A stretch of DNA of 8,188 nt from Gammaproteobacteria bacterium (GTDB lineage: Bacteria > Pseudomonadota > Gammaproteobacteria > SMWH01). The translations under genes were made by a program, and so were the position numbers. Within the stretch, counting starts at the first letter, position 1. Each line of letters opens with the position of its first letter. Where the stretch lies: assembly GCA_004357005.1 (NCBI GenBank), contig SMWH01000166.1, positions 1 to 8,188 on the forward strand, in the 5' to 3' direction. The notes beneath the pieces are model-generated. The model made no database searches. It was not told the origin of the DNA and worked only from the letters and a program-made list of their open reading frames with translations. Below are positions 5,591-8,188 of the stretch, piece by piece.

Positions 5591-6910
5591 ATGTCCAGTC
5601 GAATTCGTGACAACGTCCTTCTGATCTGTGGCCTGCTGCTGGGCGTGAGCCTGGTGCTGGGTGGCGCGGCTTGGGCGGGTCAGGAAGAGCAGACGCCTGA
5701 ACCTCTTTCCTTGGATGACATGCTCACCTTTAGCGAAGTGTTTTCCCGCATCAAACGCGACTACGTCGAAGATATCGATGACCGGACCCTCCTGGAATTC
5801 GCCATCCAGGGGATGCTCTCGGGCCTCGACCCCCATTCTGTATACATGGATGGCCGTTCCTACGCGGACCTTGAGATGGGGACCAGCGGGCAGTACGGTG
5901 GTGTGGGAATGGAAGTAGAGATGGATGAAGACGGTCTCATCCGCGTTGTGGCGCCGATTGATGAAACACCCGCCGCGCGCGCCGGACTCAAAAGCGGCGA
6001 CATCATCACACGGCTCAACGAAGGCCCGATTTTCGGGATGACGCTCACCGAAACCATCGACGAGATTCGCGGAGAACCGGGTACGGATGTGACGCTGACC
6101 GTCGTGCGCGGGGAAAAGGAGTCGCCCTTCGAAGTCACTCTGACCCGGGAAATCATCCGGATTGACAGCGTGACCCGACGCGAGATTCTCGAGCCGGGTT
6201 TCGGCTATATCCGTGTCAGTCAGTTCCAGACTCGCACGCCCAAGGATGTTTCCAAGGCGATTGATTTTTTGCTGGACGAATCCGATGACCAGCTCCGGGG
6301 GCTGATTCTCGATCTGCGCAACAACCCCGGTGGCGTTCTGAACTCCGCCGTGGGCATGGCGGATCTGTTTTTGGACGATGGCCTGATCGTGTACACGGAA
6401 GGTCGCAGTTCCGCAGCCGATCTTCGCTTTGAAGCAACATCGAGCCAGCGGGTGGCTGACGTGCCGATCGTGATCCTCGTTAACAACGGAAGCGCGTCCG
6501 CCTCGGAGATCGTTGCCGGGGCCCTGCAGGATCACAAGCGCGCTCTGATCATGGGCGGACAGACCTTTGGCAAAGGATCCGTGCAGACTATCCTGCCGCT
6601 CAAAAACGGCAGCGCCGTGAAGTTGACGACGGCGATGTACTACACGCCGAACGGGCGCTCGATTCAGGCGGAAGGGATCACGCCTGATATCCGGCTGGAT
6701 AATGTCAGGTTGTCGGAAGTCGAAGGCAACAATTTCCCGACCGAGGCGGATCTTCGCGGTCATCTGGAAAACGACAACGCAGCCCAACGTGAAATCGAAC
6801 GCCCATCCACCGACTTGCTGAAAGAGGACTATCAGCTTTACGAAGCGCTGAATATCCTCAAGGGGATGCACCTGGTCAGCAGAAACATGACCCGGCCAGA
6901 AAGCAATTGA
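5591..6910 (+). CDS. ctpA: Carboxy-terminal processing protease (S41 family, PDZ)
   Basis: A secreted serine protease that cleaves near the C-terminus of envelope proteins; in other bacteria such enzymes degrade peptidoglycan hydrolases or process lipoproteins. The 439-residue protein has a signal peptide or anchor (about 8-29, ending AAWA), a helical segment beginning LDDMLTFSEVFSRIKRDYVE, a PDZ domain (about 95-180, with GGVGMEVE and the binding-loop region AARAGLKSGDIITRLN) and the S41 catalytic core (about 190-365). Catalytic residues by alignment to E. coli Prc are Ser303 in NNGSASASE, Lys328 in TFGKGSVQT and Gln332, with the family's 25-residue Ser-Lys spacing intact. DLRNNPGG at 241-248 is also typical. 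The ATG at 5591 follows GGAGAACAAT, a well-spaced ribosome binding site; a TTG at 5576 is less likely. The envC-ctp-yibQ order suggests a cell-wall remodelling role. Confidence 0.95.
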   Translation: MSSRIRDNVLLICGLLLGVSLVLGGAAWAGQEEQTPEPLSLDDMLTFSEVFSRIKRDYVEDIDDRTLLEFAIQGMLSGLDPHSVYMDGRSYADLEMGTSGQYGGVGMEVEMDEDGLIRVVAPIDETPAARAGLKSGDIITRLNEGPIFGMTLTETIDEIRGEPGTDVTLTVVRGEKESPFEVTLTREIIRIDSVTRREILEPGFGYIRVSQFQTRTPKDVSKAIDFLLDESDDQLRGLILDLRNNPGGVLNSAVGMADLFLDDGLIVYTEGRSSAADLRFEATSSQRVADVPIVILVNNGSASASEIVAGALQDHKRALIMGGQTFGKGSVQTILPLKNGSAVKLTTAMYYTPNGRSIQAEGITPDIRLDNVRLSEVEGNNFPTEADLRGHLENDNAAQREIERPSTDLLKEDYQLYEALNILKGMHLVSRNMTRPESN

Positions 6911-6913
6911 ACA

Positions 6914-6948
6914 AATCCGAAATAGGGAACTGTCCCCTATTTCGGATT
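6914..6948. repeat. REP-like perfect inverted repeat between ctp and yibQ
   Basis: AATCCGAAATAGGG (6914-6927) and CCCTATTTCGGATT (6935-6948) are perfect 14-bp reverse complements around a 7-nt loop, starting three bases after the ctp stop. The loop and right arm contain CTGTCCCC, whose complement GGGGACAG resembles the core of repeats that I recall around REP-associated tyrosine transposase (RAYT) genes in Gammaproteobacteria. No poly-T follows, so a classical intrinsic terminator is not supported, though the hairpin could protect the 3' end of the ctp mRNA. It is AT-richer in the stem than the surrounding coding sequence. Its copy number cannot be known from this window. Confidence 0.7.
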
Positions 6949-6969
6949 CCGTTGTGAAATTGTGATTAA

Positions 6970-7809
6970 ATGCCTCCGTCCACGCAGGCGCAGATAAACA
7001 AAGGGGCACGCTTGCGCTTTGCAAACACCAATCTGATTCTGCTGTGTGCGCTTTTGCCACTTTCCGCTGTGGCCGGGGACACGCCCGCGATCAGCATCAT
7101 CATTGACGACCTGGGCAACAGCCCGCTGGATAGCCGGCGCGCTGTCGAGTTGCCCGGTCCTGTCGCCTGTTCTTTTCTCCCACTGGCGCCTCACACACCA
7201 CGACTGGCGCGTTTGGCGTGGAAACAGGACAAGGAGGTAATGGTGCATCTCCCCATGCAAAGTGAAAGCCAGGCGCTGGTTGGCCCCGCGGGTCTGACGC
7301 TGGACATGTCACAGGAAGAGTTTTTCCAGACCCTGGATGCGGCTCTTGGCGCGGTGCCACACGTCAGTGGTGTGAACAATCACATGGGTAGTCTCCTGAC
7401 TCGCAAGCAGCGGCAAATGAGTTGGCTGATGCAGGCTTTGCAGCGTCGTGGCGATCTGTTTTTTGTTGACAGTCGAACGACACCGGCCACCGTGGCACTC
7501 CGCGTGGCGAAGCAGAACTACATCCCGTCCGTTCAGCGCGATGTGTTCCTGGACGACGATCCGGAAGCGAGTGCCGTTGCCGAGGCCTTTGACCGGCTCA
7601 TCGCCAAGGCGCATGAAACGGGGTACGCGGTCGCGATCGGTCATCCCTACGGGCCCACCCTGGAATTGCTTGAAGCGCGCCTCGTTACGTTGCACAGTGA
7701 GGGCGTTGTTCTCATTCCCCTGAGCGAGATGATCAAGCGACAGGAGGTAACCACATGGTCAGGGTCCTTGTCCCACTTGCCGAGGGTTTCGAGGAGCTCG
7801 AAGCGATAA
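6970..7809 (+). CDS. yibQ: YibQ-type divergent polysaccharide deacetylase family protein
   Basis: A 279-residue predicted periplasmic protein of the divergent polysaccharide deacetylase family (PF04748, formerly DUF610). The signal peptide is about residues 15-36 (core LILLCALLPLSAVAG). The family marks are AISIIIDDLGNSP (40-52, D46/D47), VMVHLPMQSE (90-99, H93), GVNNHMGSLLT (134-144, H138), FFVDSRTTP (164-172), RDVFLDDD (190-197) and AIGHPYGPTLE (222-232, H225). These His/Asp residues form the presumed metal site; the substrate in the cell wall is unproven. The ATG at 6970 lacks a ribosome binding site. A TTG at 7012 with AAAGGGGC about 9 nt upstream would begin right at the signal peptide and is a serious alternative. 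About 18 C-terminal residues overlap the next gene and are poor in family features. envC-ctp-yibQ is a common arrangement. Confidence 0.92.
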   Translation: MPPSTQAQINKGARLRFANTNLILLCALLPLSAVAGDTPAISIIIDDLGNSPLDSRRAVELPGPVACSFLPLAPHTPRLARLAWKQDKEVMVHLPMQSESQALVGPAGLTLDMSQEEFFQTLDAALGAVPHVSGVNNHMGSLLTRKQRQMSWLMQALQRRGDLFFVDSRTTPATVALRVAKQNYIPSVQRDVFLDDDPEASAVAEAFDRLIAKAHETGYAVAIGHPYGPTLELLEARLVTLHSEGVVLIPLSEMIKRQEVTTWSGSLSHLPRVSRSSKR

Positions 7810-8188
7810 CGATTGTTGACCTGCTGCGCCGCGCTGACATAGAGGTGGTCACAGCGGGTTTGCGCGACGGTCCGGTGCGAGCCAGTCGGCAAATCACCGT
7901 GGTGCCTGACACGACTCTCGACGAAGCGCTTTCATCCGATTACGACATGGTCGTTCTGCCCGGTGGGCTGCCGGGTGCGGATCACCTGGCTGCGGACCAG
8001 CGGGTGAATCAGTTGTTGCGGCAGATGGCGGATACCGGGCGTTACATTGCCGCCATCTGTGCCGCACCGAAAGTGCTCGCAGGCGCCGGTTTGTTGGAAG
8101 GCAAACGCGCCACTGCGTTTCCCGGGGTGCTGGACGATGCCCCGGGTGTGATCGCCGACACGGCAATCGTTGTTAAAGACGGGAAAAT
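7755..8188 (+). CDS. DJ-1/YajL (ThiJ/PfpI) family protein, C-terminus cut by window edge
   Basis: From ATG 7755 an open frame of 144 codons continues past the right edge; family members have about 185-195 residues, so roughly 40 are missing. The sequence shows VLVPLAEGFEELEAITIVDLLRR-type N-terminal features, with Glu16 equivalent to human DJ-1 Glu18. DYDMVVLPGGLPGADHL follows (63-78), then the nucleophile elbow AAICAAPKVLAGAGLLEGK, with Cys102 equivalent to the redox-active Cys106. These proteins protect against oxidative and carbonyl stress; glyoxalase, deglycase and chaperone activities have been claimed and partly disputed. The start is well fixed by AGGAGGT at 7742-7748, a near-perfect ribosome binding site 6-7 nt upstream. 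It overlaps the end of yibQ by 55 nt in another frame, so the two are cotranscribed and probably translationally coupled. Whether it is the YajL orthologue or a paralogue is not decidable. Confidence 0.93.
   Translation, partial: MVRVLVPLAEGFEELEAITIVDLLRRADIEVVTAGLRDGPVRASRQITVVPDTTLDEALSSDYDMVVLPGGLPGADHLAADQRVNQLLRQMADTGRYIAAICAAPKVLAGAGLLEGKRATAFPGVLDDAPGVIADTAIVVKDGK

Noticed and set aside
6914..6948. Rho-independent terminator for ctp
   Set aside because: The stem is perfect but no T-rich run follows on either strand, and the CTGTCCCC core fits a REP-like element better.
5516..7060. 514-residue minus-strand open frame opposite ctp
   Set aside because: It covers the complete ctp gene, which has an intact catalytic triad, a PDZ domain and a ribosome binding site. 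The antisense product shows no domain and is His/Phe/Val-rich as expected for a reverse-complement shadow.

Overview
The window is about 8.2 kb of GC-rich, densely coded chromosome with the look of a gammaproteobacterium. The gene set and order recall the E. coli block trmL-cysE-gpsA-secB-grxC-yibN / gpmI-envC-yibQ, which is the main reason for that placement. The species cannot be named from the sequence. Nothing here looks like a prophage, integron, CRISPR array or tRNA/rRNA gene.

Left part (1-1241): a membrane protein with an HELLH zinc-metallopeptidase motif runs off the left edge on the minus strand. It is head-to-head, 41 bp apart, with trmL (tRNA wobble 2'-O-methyltransferase) on the plus strand.

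Middle, minus strand (4168 down to 1242): a membrane-anchored rhodanese (YibN type), then secB behind a good sigma70-type promoter, gpsA, an NTF2/SnoaL-like (DUF4440-type) small protein and a cysteine-rich membrane-anchored protein of unknown function. From secB on the genes are packed 13-15 nt apart or overlap by an ATGA, so they look like one transcription unit for protein export, phospholipid precursor synthesis and two uncharacterised proteins. Compared with E. coli, grxC is missing between the rhodanese gene and secB. cysE is missing next to gpsA, with the two small genes in its place.

Right part, plus strand (4319-8188): an EnvC-like amidase activator with a degenerate LytM domain, a secreted S41 C-terminal processing protease with an intact Ser/Lys/Gln active site, a YibQ-type divergent polysaccharide deacetylase, and a DJ-1/YajL-family protein that overlaps the end of yibQ and runs off the right edge. 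envC, ctp and yibQ are envelope and cell-wall genes commonly found together. gpmI, which precedes envC in E. coli, is absent.

Non-coding signals: a perfect 9-bp palindrome lies in the divergent rhodanese/envC gap. A GC-rich hairpin tract with a perfect TATAAT lies ahead of ctp. A perfect 14-bp inverted repeat between ctp and yibQ resembles a REP-type element. The region is mostly conserved housekeeping; the least explained parts are the HELLH membrane protein, the Cys-rich protein and the REP-like hairpin.
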